Origin: Druceiella hillmani
Lineage: Eukaryota; Arthropoda; Insecta; Lepidoptera; Hepialidae
Length of the DNA stretch: 64,000 bases
Assembly: GCA_039881145.1 (NCBI GenBank)
Contig: JAYKKI010000005.1
Span: 29,369,501 to 29,433,500, forward strand
Direction of reading: 5' to 3'
Shown: piece after piece, positions 33,901 to 45,774 of the stretch
Layout of the letters: every line of letters starts with the position of its first letter
Numbering within the stretch: position 1 is the first letter of the stretch
Translations under genes and position numbers: made by a program
Notes under the pieces: model-generated
What the model saw: the letters and a program-made list of their open reading frames with translations, nothing else
Told to the model about the DNA's origin: nothing
Database searches by the model: none

Positions 33901-34780
33901 GGTATAACATAATTTTTTTAAAATGATTAAGAAAAGAATACAATGATTAATAAATAAATTAAATACAATGTAACAGCGTGGGGTTCTTGTTATGAAAATA
34001 TAGGTCGAGAGTACGTCCTCTTGACCAAAATCTTTATATTTAAAGATAATTTTTTATATTTAAGTTCATATTTCTACAAAAAGCGTATTTTTTAGTTTTT
34101 TTTTAAACTGTAATTTGATTTTCGAAATGTTTCGTTCTGAAATTATGTTACTGTCAGCGATTCATGATGTGTGTGTAAAATTTCAAATAATTTTGTTATT
34201 TTTTTTTATATGCTTGTTTCTTATTTAATTACAATAACAGTTACTACGTTGGTTTTAAAAAACTGAAAAATTTATAACTTATAGGCTAAGTATAGAACAT
34301 AAATTGTGTTACAAGAAGAAGTTGATCAAATTTGGTTTAAGATTGAAAATTTATTGGTAAAATTTAAGTATTGAAATGATAAAATGAGAAGAAATGAAAC
34401 AGTCCCGATTATTTAAGCGACCAATAGATCGGGGGAAAATTAAGTTAAAAATAAATATTTAAATATTTTGCGTTTATTACGTGAACCAAAATGTTGGAAA
34501 CAAATAAAACTCTAAATTTTTTACGGACTGAAATACAAATTTTATTTACCCTCACTAAACTCTATGACTGAAAAAGTGTCAACACGCAGTTGGAGGCATG
34601 TAGTACTAATAGTAATCTTGTAGTGAAAAAAATTCTAGTAATACAAAGTAAAGCGGAAAAATCGTAAAAGACATATAACACGGATCAAATAAAAAACGAA
34701 CATCAAACGAAAATTGTTATCAACCCACACTTTATATGTAAATAATTATATTTAACTTATTTCTACAAGAATATTGGATG
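30910..34780. other. AT-rich DNA without a recognisable gene
   Basis: Nothing was identified except a strong hairpin at 32197-32243 and a GC-richer patch at about 33125-33330, whose translations match nothing known. A GCAAGGAAAGAGCTTGTCAC-type composition there suggests old element DNA. Confidence 0.45.
32197..32243. repeat. 21-bp inverted repeat around a 5-nt loop
   Basis: The arms 32197-32217 and 32223-32243 are complementary with a single mismatch. Loop TCAGT. The arm starts ATTGGTAAAAAT. It could be the core of a foldback element or a hairpin RNA. Confidence 0.8.
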
Positions 34781-37700
34781 ATGGATGATTTGAACGAATA
34801 TGATTTTCCTGACCCTAGCGCTATCTCTAAACTTCAGTCCTACATGGGCATTGGTGGTAAATTTTAAAATTCTTATAAACAATCACATATTTATTATACA
34901 TTACCTACCCTAATTAGTATAATATAATAGAAAGCCTCATCCCTCGCCAAGCCTGAAAGACCGTTTACCCTAGAAAGACCTCGTGATCTGTAGCTGGTTC
35001 TGACATGGGGCGATCCTTAGTGGTTTAACCATATATCTCTCTTTTATATTTATGGACCGCCGTGGCTGGTAGGTTTGGTAATTGGGGCAATAAAACAAGT
35101 TCAGTGTTATGACACATAAAGGTAATCATTGTAAAAAGATGGGAAAAACAATTTAACTATGTATATGCATACACTTAAGGCAGGTTATTTATATTTCACC
35201 TAATCTAGGACAAAATAATTTCTGTACTACAAATTTTGTAGATTCAACGTAACACTGAACTTATAAGTGTACTGTAAGACTGTGAATTCATCAGTCCCCG
35301 TTTTTCAAAGACATCTAAAGATATCTAGAAATGACTATTTCTAGATAATATCTTTAGACTTGCAATCTATGAAAAAAAGTTTTCGTTTTACGAATTTTGT
35401 AACTTAAATGTAAGACTAAAATCTTAACTTCAATATAAAACTACGAATTCATTGAAATTTGTCTTTCGGAAGAATAGGACAAGAGACGCTCAGTAAAAAT
35501 TGGTCACGCAAATTCATTTACAGATGTTGTTTTTTTTTGGGAGATTTATGAAAAGATAAGTTTTAGAGCAGTGACAATTAGGTTCTTAGGTTATCTTTTA
35601 GTGTACTTGAGTAACAAAATATGAATTTTACGAAGTTTATATTCGGAGTATATGGTTATTAATTCTTCATTTGCAAGCATTTATTGTGACGACAATTCAC
35701 AACATCTAACAACATTTATAAATTTACTTTTTATCTAAATTGACTAACTTACCCTTTAATTTACATCTAATTAGCTAATACAAAATGACGCTATGACGGA
35801 ATAAAGAATCCCACATATAAATATATGCGCAGAAAACTTAACAACACATCTACTTTAGGGAAGTCAAGTAAAAAAAAATAAATGTTTGAGAAAGAGCTGG
35901 CTGAAAATTTTCTAGAGAACAATTTAGTAGGAGAAGTAGAAAGACCGAGATATATATATATAAGGTCGATACAGGTATACAAGAATTTTATGCTAACTGA
36001 TTACCCTAGATCTGTTTACAATAAACACTTAACGTAAACAAGACTTTTTTTCCCGGGGAGATAATTTAAAAAGAAAGAAAAGTTTGTTCTCAATTTCAAA
36101 TGAACTAATGGTTTTCACAAACTTTCGATCCTTGATAGCTACCATGTATCACAGCAGCTTAATTTAACTTTAAAATTCAACAAACAATTTTCAGAAATTA
36201 GTCGAGGCTCACTTTCTGATTAAAAGAAACAACAATCCAACTGCACTAGACCTGATCAAATGTAAGAAAGCACAGTTTTTTCAAGCGTTGTTGGTGCAAT
36301 TTGGAAAAGGGAATTTCATTATATTTCATTTAAACATGTATTGGAATATTGATTTCTTTGGAACCTCTGTCAGTTAACAAAGCTAGAGGCAGATATACAA
36401 TAATAATCATGTTCTCCATAACAATCTCCATAAAAATTGATTTCCAGTACCTGTTACTAGCATTTTGATTGGCAACTGATTCCATTATATTGATTCCATT
36501 ATTTTGAAAGCATTAATATTGTTTTATCACTTAAATATGTTACTTTGCATTATGACTAATTAGTTTTCCACAGGCATAGAAATATTGCGCGATGAAGAAT
36601 CATTGATATAATCTTCCGGTAAACTTGAGATCAACTTTTAGCAATATTGTATATATTAACAATTTCAATTTTAGCAATTTTGGTTACGGCGAAGGAATAC
36701 ATATTTTAAATGAAAATTTTCAATAATGTACCTAAAATTATCTTACATAAGATTCTACAAGTAATGGATGCTCTTAGAATATTCATAACCCGCCATATCT
36801 ATTGATGAAATGATAAAGTACGCGAAGCTTGGGGCAGGCAGTAATAAATTTATCATCATCAGAGGAATATTCTTTCGGTTCTTACTCTTGTAGTTTATGC
36901 GGGTCAATAAACTCTATTATTTTTTCAAATTTCCATTTCCTGTGTCAAAGACTTTCTTAGAAAAATTTCCACAATAAACGAAGGAATGTTGAGCGAATTA
37001 CATAAAGTTTTTTTCTTTTGTAGATCCATAAAAAAAACAAAGAACCTAATAAAAACGAGCATTAACTAAAGGTGTACATATTACAGATGCTTCTAACGAG
37101 TTTATAAAATTTTACCAATAAACAATTTTTATTTCTTCTGTATTATAGTTTTAAAAATGTTGCAAGTTTAGTTAATGTAAATTTGATGCGGTAATTATTT
37201 CAAAGACGGTTAACTCGATCTGTCGTCTTTAAAAAATTTAAGACTTTCGATAACGTGTCGATCAATTTCATTTAAATTATATGTTGTGATTAAAGATAAA
37301 CCAGTTCATAAACGACCTCTTCTATTAAAAAATATGAATACAAGTAATGAAACTCTTTAATAGGTGTCCAAAATTTTTAGTAAAATTTATTTATATCATA
37401 GTACATCTCTATAGACGTGGGAAGACGCTCCTCTGGAAATCAGCTATCTGACCGTTTACATATTCAACAAGGAATCAGCGTATCGTATATGCATTAATGC
37501 AACGTTTTTTTTTTATGTATGTGCTCATTATCCGTCCATTACACAATTAAAACATATTTAAAAATAAATTTTAAGGGTTTCCGTTTATTTGCATCAAACG
37601 ATGTAAATTATTTCATTGGATTTTCAAAAGCCTTTTTAGGTAATATTTGTCTATTCTAATTGATTTATTAGCTCTCTAGTGAAATATAGCCAACGTTTCA

Positions 37701-39930
37701 AATTAGTTTATCTTGGATTTTATATTGTATATTACGGATACTTGATTTATTTTTAATTTTATTAATTAATATGTTACCGAATCGTTGGAGCGAGACTTGA
37801 CTTTTAGCCATAAATCTATTATTGTTTTGTTTAGTTCTTTTCTTTCTAAAAGAGAAAAGGAATACTTTCATGGAATGGAATATGGAATTAACTTAGAGGA
37901 ATTGAAAAAATATTTTTCAAAATAATCGGCATTCATGATTCCTTAAGCAACGAATATTACAAATTGCTATTACAACAGGAAGGGTTTAACCAATCAAAGC
38001 ATATCAAATTATTTTAATCACAGCCATAAAAAATAAAAAAGCAATCGGAAAAATTAAGTACATATTTAAAGGAATGCAAATATCACCGATATTTAATATT
38101 GATGTAGGATATTGGTTGCATCTCTACATTTTACAATTTTTTATTAGAATGCCAAATGTCAAGAAGGAATTTGCTTGGAAAGATTCCTGTTAAACATCGA
38201 ATCGATAAACGTTACATTAGAATATATACATAAAAGTGGAGTATAATATTAGGACGTATTAGGTATTGAAACGATAATTAAATCGATAAACTGATGCAAT
38301 GAGAGCACCGTAGTATCACTCGACAACGAAAAAGAAAGTGATTAATCCTTGAAAGTCATTCAATGAGTCACATTTGAGTAAATTTTACAAAAATTCAAGC
38401 CACTAAGACTTATGGAAGTGAAAGAAGGAAAAGTAAATTTCTATTTTCCCTTAAATATTTTTTTAAAGAGTAGCGGGTTGTGTAGTTAATGTGTGTGAAA
38501 TTATATTGCTTATTGGTAAATATATCCGTTTTTTGAGAATTTTCTTTTACGGTGTATGTAGAAATTACGACTATGGATTGCCGAAATTATGATTGTAGGG
38601 TCTTGCAAGAGCAGAAACATTTTAAAAATATCGTATTTAGAAAAATTGTCTTCTGTTGCTTATTTATCAAAACGATTCCAAGGTACGAGAAAAATAAAAT
38701 ATAAGTTACGAGTGGGCGAAACCTTAGAGACCGCACCAAGCACCAAAATTTTTTTTGAATCGATTAATAATTGATAGGATTTGGGTTAGATTAGATTTTA
38801 TTCAAAAGTCTGTGAAATGAAAAACTTTTACAAAAATTCAATTTTATACTTTGGAGCCAATTACTATTTCTTTTCTTATTCCAAATCTTTGTTATCATGT
38901 ACTGGCATAAAATGCCGACACGTATTTCGGTGTGAACCACCAGGTTTGGTCAGCGTTTCTGGTTGCTGTTTTCTCTTAGCTATTGACGAGTTGAGTTTTT
39001 ATATGTGTTAACTTAAACTAATATTTAGTTGCATTAAACAAATAAATAATAAATATAGCTTGGAGTATTGATTAACTATAACATATTCAAATAAACACCT
39101 AACATCAAAATCTTAACACCGATGTGATTCGAACATGCAACCTTGTAATATGGAGACAGAATTAAAGGTAATATATCCCGAATGAATACTGAAGTTAAAA
39201 AAGAAGAAACAGAGAAAAAAATTATTTGTATTCAATATATTTCTATATGTTAACTATGTTATGTTATAATGTTGAACATATATACTTTTTTTTTTATTAT
39301 TAAGTTCCTGACATTTTTTATTAACATATATTTTCCCTTGTCAGTCAAGAGACGATATAGAATATATTTAAAGGATTTTGGTTGATGCTAATTATCTTTT
39401 CTCAAGCAAATTTTTAAAGTGAAAAGAAACTGTTATATAACGGAATTATCTTTAATAAATTTATTTTGGTATTTAAAAAAAGGAAATTAAATTTTTTATC
39501 TAGCTTAGGAATTAATTTTTTTGGAAAATAACTTTTATATCTTTGTTATTTTTGAATTGGGTCTGAATTGGATGAATGGAATTTATATACCCTAGTCTAG
39601 CATTAAAAGGGTTTAAATTTATATTTTACAGATTACATTAAAATTAGAAACTGTTCAAAAAAAAAATTACTGTACTTGTAAGCCACTGAACGCAGATTGA
39701 ACTAGTGTTTTTAAATGTATGTTCTCATATGATGAGATTGTGTTTTATTTCAAATCGCTTTTGACTATATTATCTCTCATACTCTTCTTATCTACACCAA
39801 TATACACAACTACACCAATAATATAAAGAATTAAAATTTTCTAAAAAAATAAATAAATAAATGTATTTATACACAGAAAAGTGAATAATTACCGTCAATA
39901 AAACATAACCAATGTCAGTTGAAGTGGCCA
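34781..39930. other. AT-rich DNA with small GC-richer patches, no gene seen
   Basis: A coding-like scrap DDLNEYDFPDPSAISKL at about 34783-34835 (plus) and a GC-richer patch to 35090 are not assignable. The remaining frames (35791-35982, 38589-39011) are chance-like. A short (TA)n run lies at 35949-35963. Confidence 0.4.
35314..35358. repeat. Imperfect hairpin, about 19-bp arms
   Basis: TCTAAAGATATCTAGAAAT (35314-35332) faces ATTTCTAGATAATATCTTTAGA (35337-35358, of which the last eight bases are TCTTTAGA). The right arm carries a 3-nt insertion. Loop GACT. Confidence 0.75.
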
Positions 39931-39939
39931 CTTTGTAAT

Positions 39940-40305
39940 TATCAAACAGGGATAAAATACCTCCGGCGGATCAAACTCCGGCACTTCGACCGGGGAGCTT
40001 CTTTGGCTTATTTAGAGTCTCAGGTTTCAAAGTACCCGGAATTTGCATTAGAAATGGCGGCATGTGGATCAACGGTAACATTCAAGACTTAGAGGAAAAT
40101 TACAGCCTTGGTTTCAGGAGGTAGCTAGCCGTAAAAGTTTTAAATTACATTTTAAATTACATCTTATATTAATAATAAGGCACAAAGAGAGCAAAAACTA
40201 AGTCGTTTCTTTCATGCGACGGCGACATAATGACAAAACGATGAATGCTAAGGCATCCCCCATAATTGACGATAAACTTAAACATAAGGGAACAATATCT
40301 GAGTT
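39940..40305 (+). other. LINE 5' region candidate
   Basis: GC content rises abruptly at 39955 (CTCCGGCGGATCAAACTCCGG in two parts, TTCGACCGGGG) and leads into the endonuclease frame. It probably holds the 5' untranslated or N-terminal part of the LINE that follows. Confidence 0.4.
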
Positions 40306-41060
40306 GCTTACCTTTTCCTGGAACATTGGTACGATGACAGGATGTAGTGCTAAATTGAGCGCTATACTGGATCAACGAGACATCCATGTCTACTATGTAT
40401 GAGAAACAACATGGATGAGAAACAACGATACGTCAAATTATGACAAATCGAGAAAAACAATAAGTTCAAATACTATGGAATAGACAACAATATAAACGGG
40501 GTTGAAATAAAACTTAACCAACGACTTATCAGCAATGATGTAGAAATCATGAGAAACGCCGATCGCATAATTTCTGTAAAGCTCACTTTGTAGAAGCAAC
40601 CATGTTAGAATATTGTGTGTAACTACGCACGACAAGAAAATTGTCCCAAATAAGAAAAATAACAATTTTGGGAAAATTTACATACTTGCATCGCTTAAAT
40701 ACCTGCAAATGAACAAAAACTATTTTACGGTGACTTAAATGAGCACATGGGTAAGGACAAGGACGGGTATGAAGTCATCACGGAGACTTTGTGTATCACA
40801 AGAGAAATTATGAAGGCGAAATTATTCTGAAGTTTGCTGCAGTACAGAATCAGGCTATTATAAAATCATTTTTATAAACAAAGAGCACTGAAACAAGGCA
40901 CGGGAATAGAAAACGAGGAAAATGTATAAAAATAGAGAATCCAAAACACAGATAGATTACATTTTAATAGACGCAAAGAACTTAAAGCTGATCATAGCTA
41001 GAAAATAATTACTACTGTCTATCCACAAACATCTGAGCATAAATTTGTAGTTACAGCTCA
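40306..41060 (+). pseudogene. LINE apurinic-type endonuclease remnant
   Basis: Order of blocks: TFSWNIGTMTG at 40310 (family TWNV-x-TM-x-G), then a FKYYGIDNN..NGVEIKLNQ region (family NGVG-x-x-L), ADRIISVKLTL (family DRI-x-x-x-x-L), GDLNEHMGKDKDGYE from 40729 (the GD-x-N catalytic motif), GDFVYHKRNYEGE across a frameshift, TQIDYILIDAKNLKL near 40946 (family QIDY-x-L), and SEHKFVV near 41033 (the catalytic His before L-x-x-x). The GDxN pair and the His are still present. The domain would nick target DNA to prime reverse transcription. Stops and at least three frameshifts break it. The block set is that of the endonucleases often annotated as craniofacial-development-protein-2-like, so an RTE-type LINE is likely. 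Confidence 0.82.
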
Positions 41061-41169
41061 ATAACTAAAATCTGATATCAAACTAAAACCAGAGGAAATA
41101 AAAAAAATAAAATAGCTTGAGATGAATAAGGACAAAGGAAATCTTTACAGAAACAAAGCAGGCGATCAC

Positions 41170-41860
41170 TTCTGTGTCTGGGTTTATACCCCCACTATTT
41201 GGACTCCCCCTCCCCACATATACCCTTTTTAAGCTGCATCTAGTCAGAATTTACAAATACTTGTACCTTAACAGCAAAAAAAAAACTAGGAGTTTTAAAG
41301 GAGTTCTACGTAATGCAAAAGATATGAAATGGTGGAACAGCATACACAATAAGAAACGGGTACCGAAGAAAATAAAGACAATTACAAACAAACAAAAAAT
41401 CTGGCTAAAAACAGAAGTTATAGAAAAATAACGGTCCTATATATCTTTATATAAGAACTTGGAATCGGTAACAGATAATGAGATTTTCAAATTAGCTAAA
41501 CAATAGTATAATAAAACAAAAGATATCAAAACAAATAAATATTTAAAGGACAAAAAAGGCTAAATATTTCGGATTAGTCATTTCCAAAAATGACTCAATC
41601 GAGGCAGACATTTCACATAGAATAACGTAAGCGTGCAACAAGTGGCTTATGATGACTGGTTTTCTATACGATATAAAAACGTCCATCAAAACCAAGGCAA
41701 GGTTTACAGAACGGCAATCACGTTTTATGGCCAGTTACGTTATATGGTAATGAGGTTTTGGTCACAAAGAAACATTTAAACCTACAGCGGTCGCGTACTA
41801 AAACCTGGCATGATTAGTCGCATGGAGCACAGGTGTATGCCATTCATAAATTGAAATAAA
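41170..41860 (+). pseudogene. LINE linker joined to RT C-terminus (core deleted)
   Basis: The frame 41174-41431 includes KDMKWWNSIHNKKR (family WW-N-x-E-V), the Trp pair of the post-endonuclease linker. A further linker piece with YNKTKDIKTNKYLKDKK lies near 41500-41560. Then at about 41640-41800 the sequence jumps to the post-palm block: YDDW..KNVHQNQGKVYRTAI, LYGNEVLVTKKHLN (family GKVYRTAIRPAL-LYG-x-E-TW-x-L-TKK), and a shortened C-terminus. About 1.5 kb of reverse transcriptase is missing, so this copy was deleted internally, and the reading frame is broken besides. Confidence 0.75.
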
Positions 41861-42084
41861 AGCATATCATATGCTTCATATATTTTTTATTCTTTTTAAA
41901 TCTAATAATTAAAGTTTTCTTTACAAAAAAATAGTCAATAGAAACAAATCATAACCTCAATGTTTACGAAAATCAAAGAAATTAAACAAAATCTCTTTAT
42001 GGCATTAAAATCACATTTTACGGTATAATTGAGGTGATAATAAACTAACCAAACATTATTAATTATAATTAATGTTTTATAAAC

Positions 42085-43770
42085 AAGACAGATAGATAAT
42101 CTTTGAATGATGGCCACAAATATACTTTTTGCAAGTGATACATAGTTTTTGATTGCTTTTATTGGGCTTTCTTACGCAATCACAGCAGCAACTATGGAAA
42201 TACTTAATGCCTGTGCTGACCTAATTGCCGGGTTTCCTGTTTGAATAATGCCAAGAAAGTCTTTTATTTTAAATACTAGACTTCTTTGTAATTTACTATT
42301 ATCCAATCTTCGACGAGCCAGAGGCTTCATTTAAGCCACAGACAGATCAATGAGGAAGTTGCGTCGATGAACAACTTCATAATTTGTATTTGCCGTATAA
42401 ATGCATAACGCGTTTAGTGCACTGAAATTGACCGAGTCAAAAAAAATGGTTAGAGGCCACATTTTTGAATTCTTGGACACGTCATAGAGGGAGCATGTCC
42501 TGTCTACCAGGTCGACGCCGTTTTTTATTCGATTGTAATAAGTTATTATTTCTGGCTTGCGACGGTCTCCCGTATCGGCATCAATTGCAGAGTCAATTGC
42601 AATTGTTGACATCAAAATCACAACTTTGTTAGGCTTAGGTACATAAGAAACTAGCGTACATGGTTAACGGAAGCCAAATTTTGAAGAACATAATGGATTT
42701 TCTCTTGCAACGCAAAATTCTCGTGGTACTTCTTTTTTATCCTTTCGTACTGTAGCAATCATAGTGGTTCCATTTTCAAATAGTTCTTTTGCTACACAAA
42801 GAGAAGAAAATCAGTTATCCATTATAACATCCGTGTTTTTACCTAGCACTGGACGTGACATCCTCATAACCACATCGTGTCTCTCATTGCTAAAGCAAAA
42901 TGGGCCTTCAGGTTGTTGACCCGCATATATTTCTAAGTTGGACGTATACGGGTAATGAACGTCCACGAGAGAAAAAACCTTCACTTGGTTTAGATATACT
43001 GTTTAAAAGATTAGCGTCCTTTAAAAGACAAGAGCTGTTCATCCAACGTCTTTTCAGCACTTAGAACAAAATATTTCTAAAAATTCACGAGAAACAAATT
43101 TTAAAAACTCTCTTATTGGATCCAGCTTATCAATACAAGCACGAACTTGGCGGTTTATCAATAAAGCGCAAAGACCTTGTCTAAAATTAAAATCTTTGTT
43201 CAGACATAGTCAAATATATAGCATCGATTCCTGTGTGCTTTACATGCTAAAATATTTGGGCAACGCTCAATCGGCCTATTTTTATCACCCCAGCTATCAG
43301 TAAAATTCCGATGTAGCCTCTCATTTCCGTTGCGTCTGTTTGTTTAGCATCTCTTTCTCTAGTGTATTTATTCCTTATGTAGTCTATTTTCATATTTGGT
43401 AAGGAGATCAATTATATTGTCGTCCAAAAATAGGGAAAATGACCATGGGACTATGGGCAACAAAGACAATATTATATTGTCGAGTTCTTCCACTATTCGA
43501 AGGATCAGTTTTTGACCAGATAGTATTATCTACGCCAGAGTAAATGTCAACGCGTTGATTTCGCTGAGGTGGCTCAACATCTTCTGACACAGAATTGTTT
43601 GCCTCACCTGGAAGTTCTTTGCCTTGCTCGAATTCTGATAGATGTTTCCGGTCGTAAAGGTGATCTTCTTTGGTATTTGAACTGGAATGATCTTCGTAAA
43701 TTTCATTCTGAATATCTTCTTCAGCTAGCCACGCTTCAATCTGAAAATGACGCGGAGTATCCATGGTCAT
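42085..43770 (-). pseudogene. piggyBac-family transposase, nearly full length but broken
   Basis: From the ATG at 43770 (MDTPRHFQIEAWL, acidic N-terminus) the minus strand gives: GVDNTIWSK and RTRQYNIV; KMKIDYIRNKY near 43390; EMRGYIGILLIAGVIKIGRLS near 43300 (split EMRGYIGILLIAG, VIKIGRLS), the family E-x-KAFIG-x-L-x-x-G block; LDPIREFL; YTSNLEIYAG near 42945 (family Y-x-G); DVIMDN..FSSL near 42820 (second catalytic Asp, family DNFFTS); ATVRKDKKEVP (family GT-x-R-x-N-x-x-x-P); then the frame 42621-42331 with RKPEIITYYN, NGVDLVDRTCSLYDVS (third catalytic Asp, family K-x-GVD-x-x-D-x-x-x-x-Y) and KMWPLTIFF. The C-terminal Cys-rich domain (CCDCVRK, LCITCKKYICGHH) is at 42190-42110. Length of about 560 codons fits the family. 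A deletion removed the first catalytic Asp; frameshifts and stops are few. Confidence 0.9.
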
Positions 43771-44049
43771 TCTAAAAATATTTATTAATTTTAAGCGTCT
43801 AGTCTTTTTAATACACACCGGTAATCAAACTACCCCATTTAAAACGTAGAATCCATAAAAAAAGAAAAATAATATGTTCAAAATACTTACGTAATTGGTC
43901 GCGCGGCATACCGGTGTAATCCACTGACTTTACGAGCCTCCTCCGACGCTCGCGCAGCACTGAACGCGTTCTTCAATTATTCAACTTAAAATACCTAGAA
44001 GCAGTTTTTGAGAAAATTTTGATTTAATACATGTGGATTACAATTGCAA

Positions 44050-44067
44050 TTCATTCTCGAGGGTTAA
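44050..44067. mobile_element. Probable piggyBac right terminus with TTAA target
   Basis: TTAA at 44064-44067 is preceded by CTCGAGGG, so read inward the element begins CCCTCGAG. Family members insert at TTAA and begin with CCC. The distance to the transposase ATG, about 290 bp, is plausible. The matching left end (TTAACCC) was not found near 41.86-42.08 kb. Confidence 0.4.
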
Positions 44068-44187
44068 ATAAGCTCCATATGACTGAAATACGTATGCTGC
44101 AATGTGCGGGTGAAGTAATGCTCAAAAAGAAAGTAGGAAATTAATATATAAAGGCGAGTTTCATATTTGACCCGATCACCGATAAAA

Positions 44188-44194
44188 TCCAGAC

Positions 44195-44250
<56 letters not shown>

Positions 44251-44252
44251 GG
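44188..44252. repeat. (TA)n array closed by a 10-bp inverted repeat
   Basis: CCAGACTATA (44188-44197) and TATAGTCTGG (44243-44252) flank about 45 bp of TA repeats, so the whole block is one long palindrome able to form a cruciform. Confidence 0.9.
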
Positions 44253-44259
44253 GTTATTA

Positions 44260-45700
44260 CATTAAAGAGCAATTAAATTATAATCGCTTGATATCTAAGA
44301 AAGTCACAAGAGTAAGATTCAGTGCACACTCTTACACATAGTCTTCATTTTATGCCGTACAGGGATTGTGTGAGTTATATTTTTAACAAGCAAAAAAGAA
44401 AAACTTTTTATCTTTGAAAATCTACAAGTATCCATAATTAATTCCCCATGAACTTTTAAGTCTACCCCGAACATTCTAAAATTCACTAATATTTTACGAG
44501 ATTAACTTTTCCTGTTGGTATTTGCGTAAATAAATCTTCATGAACAAGGAACGTTGACTAAAAATTGGGGCGATATCAGCTTACCGTCCCGCGAGAGATA
44601 TTTATGGAGATTGCAATAAAATAATAAGACGTAAATTATTGTCTAAACAACGGTAATTTTAACGATATTTCCTGTGTTACTGATTCACTGGAATAAATTG
44701 GGGGCCTCTTAATGGCTAAATGGCCTTTTTATTAAATAATATTCCGTGTTAAGTAAATTTATGTATATGTAAACTTATGTTGAAGTTTGCATAAATAACT
44801 TCTATTTATTTTTACGGTTCCCGTTTTTAAAAGGAAAATATACAGAATCCTTATAAAATCACTCACATTTTCAACCGTCCGTCTGTCACAATGCGTTTTA
44901 CATCACAAACCATTTGGTGCCAAAACTTATTTTTGGCCTAGCATAATAATTCGCATCTATCCCAATCGCTAATATTTAAAAATATTTGGAATTATTTTTA
45001 TTTCAATTTATGTGTAATATTTTTGCAGGATTTTACGCACGAAAGTTCTAGACATATCATTGAAAAACACAACATAAAACTTTGCCCCTATCCATCACTT
45101 TCGAAACTTTTACAGGTGTAAATCTAAAACAAATACGTTACTAGAAATTTATTAAAAAGTTAACTGGAAACTCTAGCGATGATACTAAGTATAATATTAG
45201 AGGAATTTATTATTTTATACGTCTTTAAAATACAGGCAATTTATTTTTACAGCGAAAAATAATATTTATATACAGCATGTCTGTAGTTCAATAGGCATAC
45301 TACGTAATATTTTCATAATATTTAGTAATAAAATATTTATAAACTGTACTTAAATGTCTACGGAGTCCGAGGTCTTTTCGTACTTAACACATTCTTTATG
45401 ATCGATCACGAGAAACATTTAAATTAACTTCTATTGTCCAATATAAAATGCAATAAAATATGAAATTAATAACCCCTTCGGCAGTATTCATACCATATTC
45501 GAAAGGACAATCAATACATTTTGCGTTCAAATGCAGCTAGTATCATCACGAGTATTAAATAGATCATAATATCACCAATGAATTTTTGAATACCAATTAA
45601 GAAAATTTTAATGCTAATGAATTATATCTCGAAACAATTAATATTTTTTCAAGGGTAGTTTCGCCTTTGCGGTGAAAGTGTTTTTCAACTGCCATGTGCA
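44260..45700. other. AT-rich DNA with a CCGTCCGTCTGTC core at about 44875
   Basis: The pyrimidine core is followed by AACCATTTGGTGCC and relates to similar cores at 11.4, 12.7 and 56.9 kb. No gene was seen. Confidence 0.45.
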
Positions 45701-45705
45701 TTAAA

Positions 45706-45710
45706 TTATA

Positions 45711-45770
<60 letters not shown>
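45706..45770. repeat. (TA)n microsatellite
   Basis: TA units with a single ATGT interruption near the left end. Confidence 0.97.

Positions 45771-45774
<4 letters not shown>

Noticed and set aside
34920..35090. GC-richer patch with a GTGGCTGGTAGG word as a possible SINE A box
   Set aside because: No B box at the right distance and no poly-A or simple-repeat tail.
41822..43920. Imperfect inverted similarity TGGAGCACAGGTGTATGCC (41823) and GGCATACCGGTGTAATCCA (43902) as piggyBac subterminal repeats
   Set aside because: About five mismatches in 19, and the spacing would put the left end inside clear LINE sequence at about 41.68 kb.
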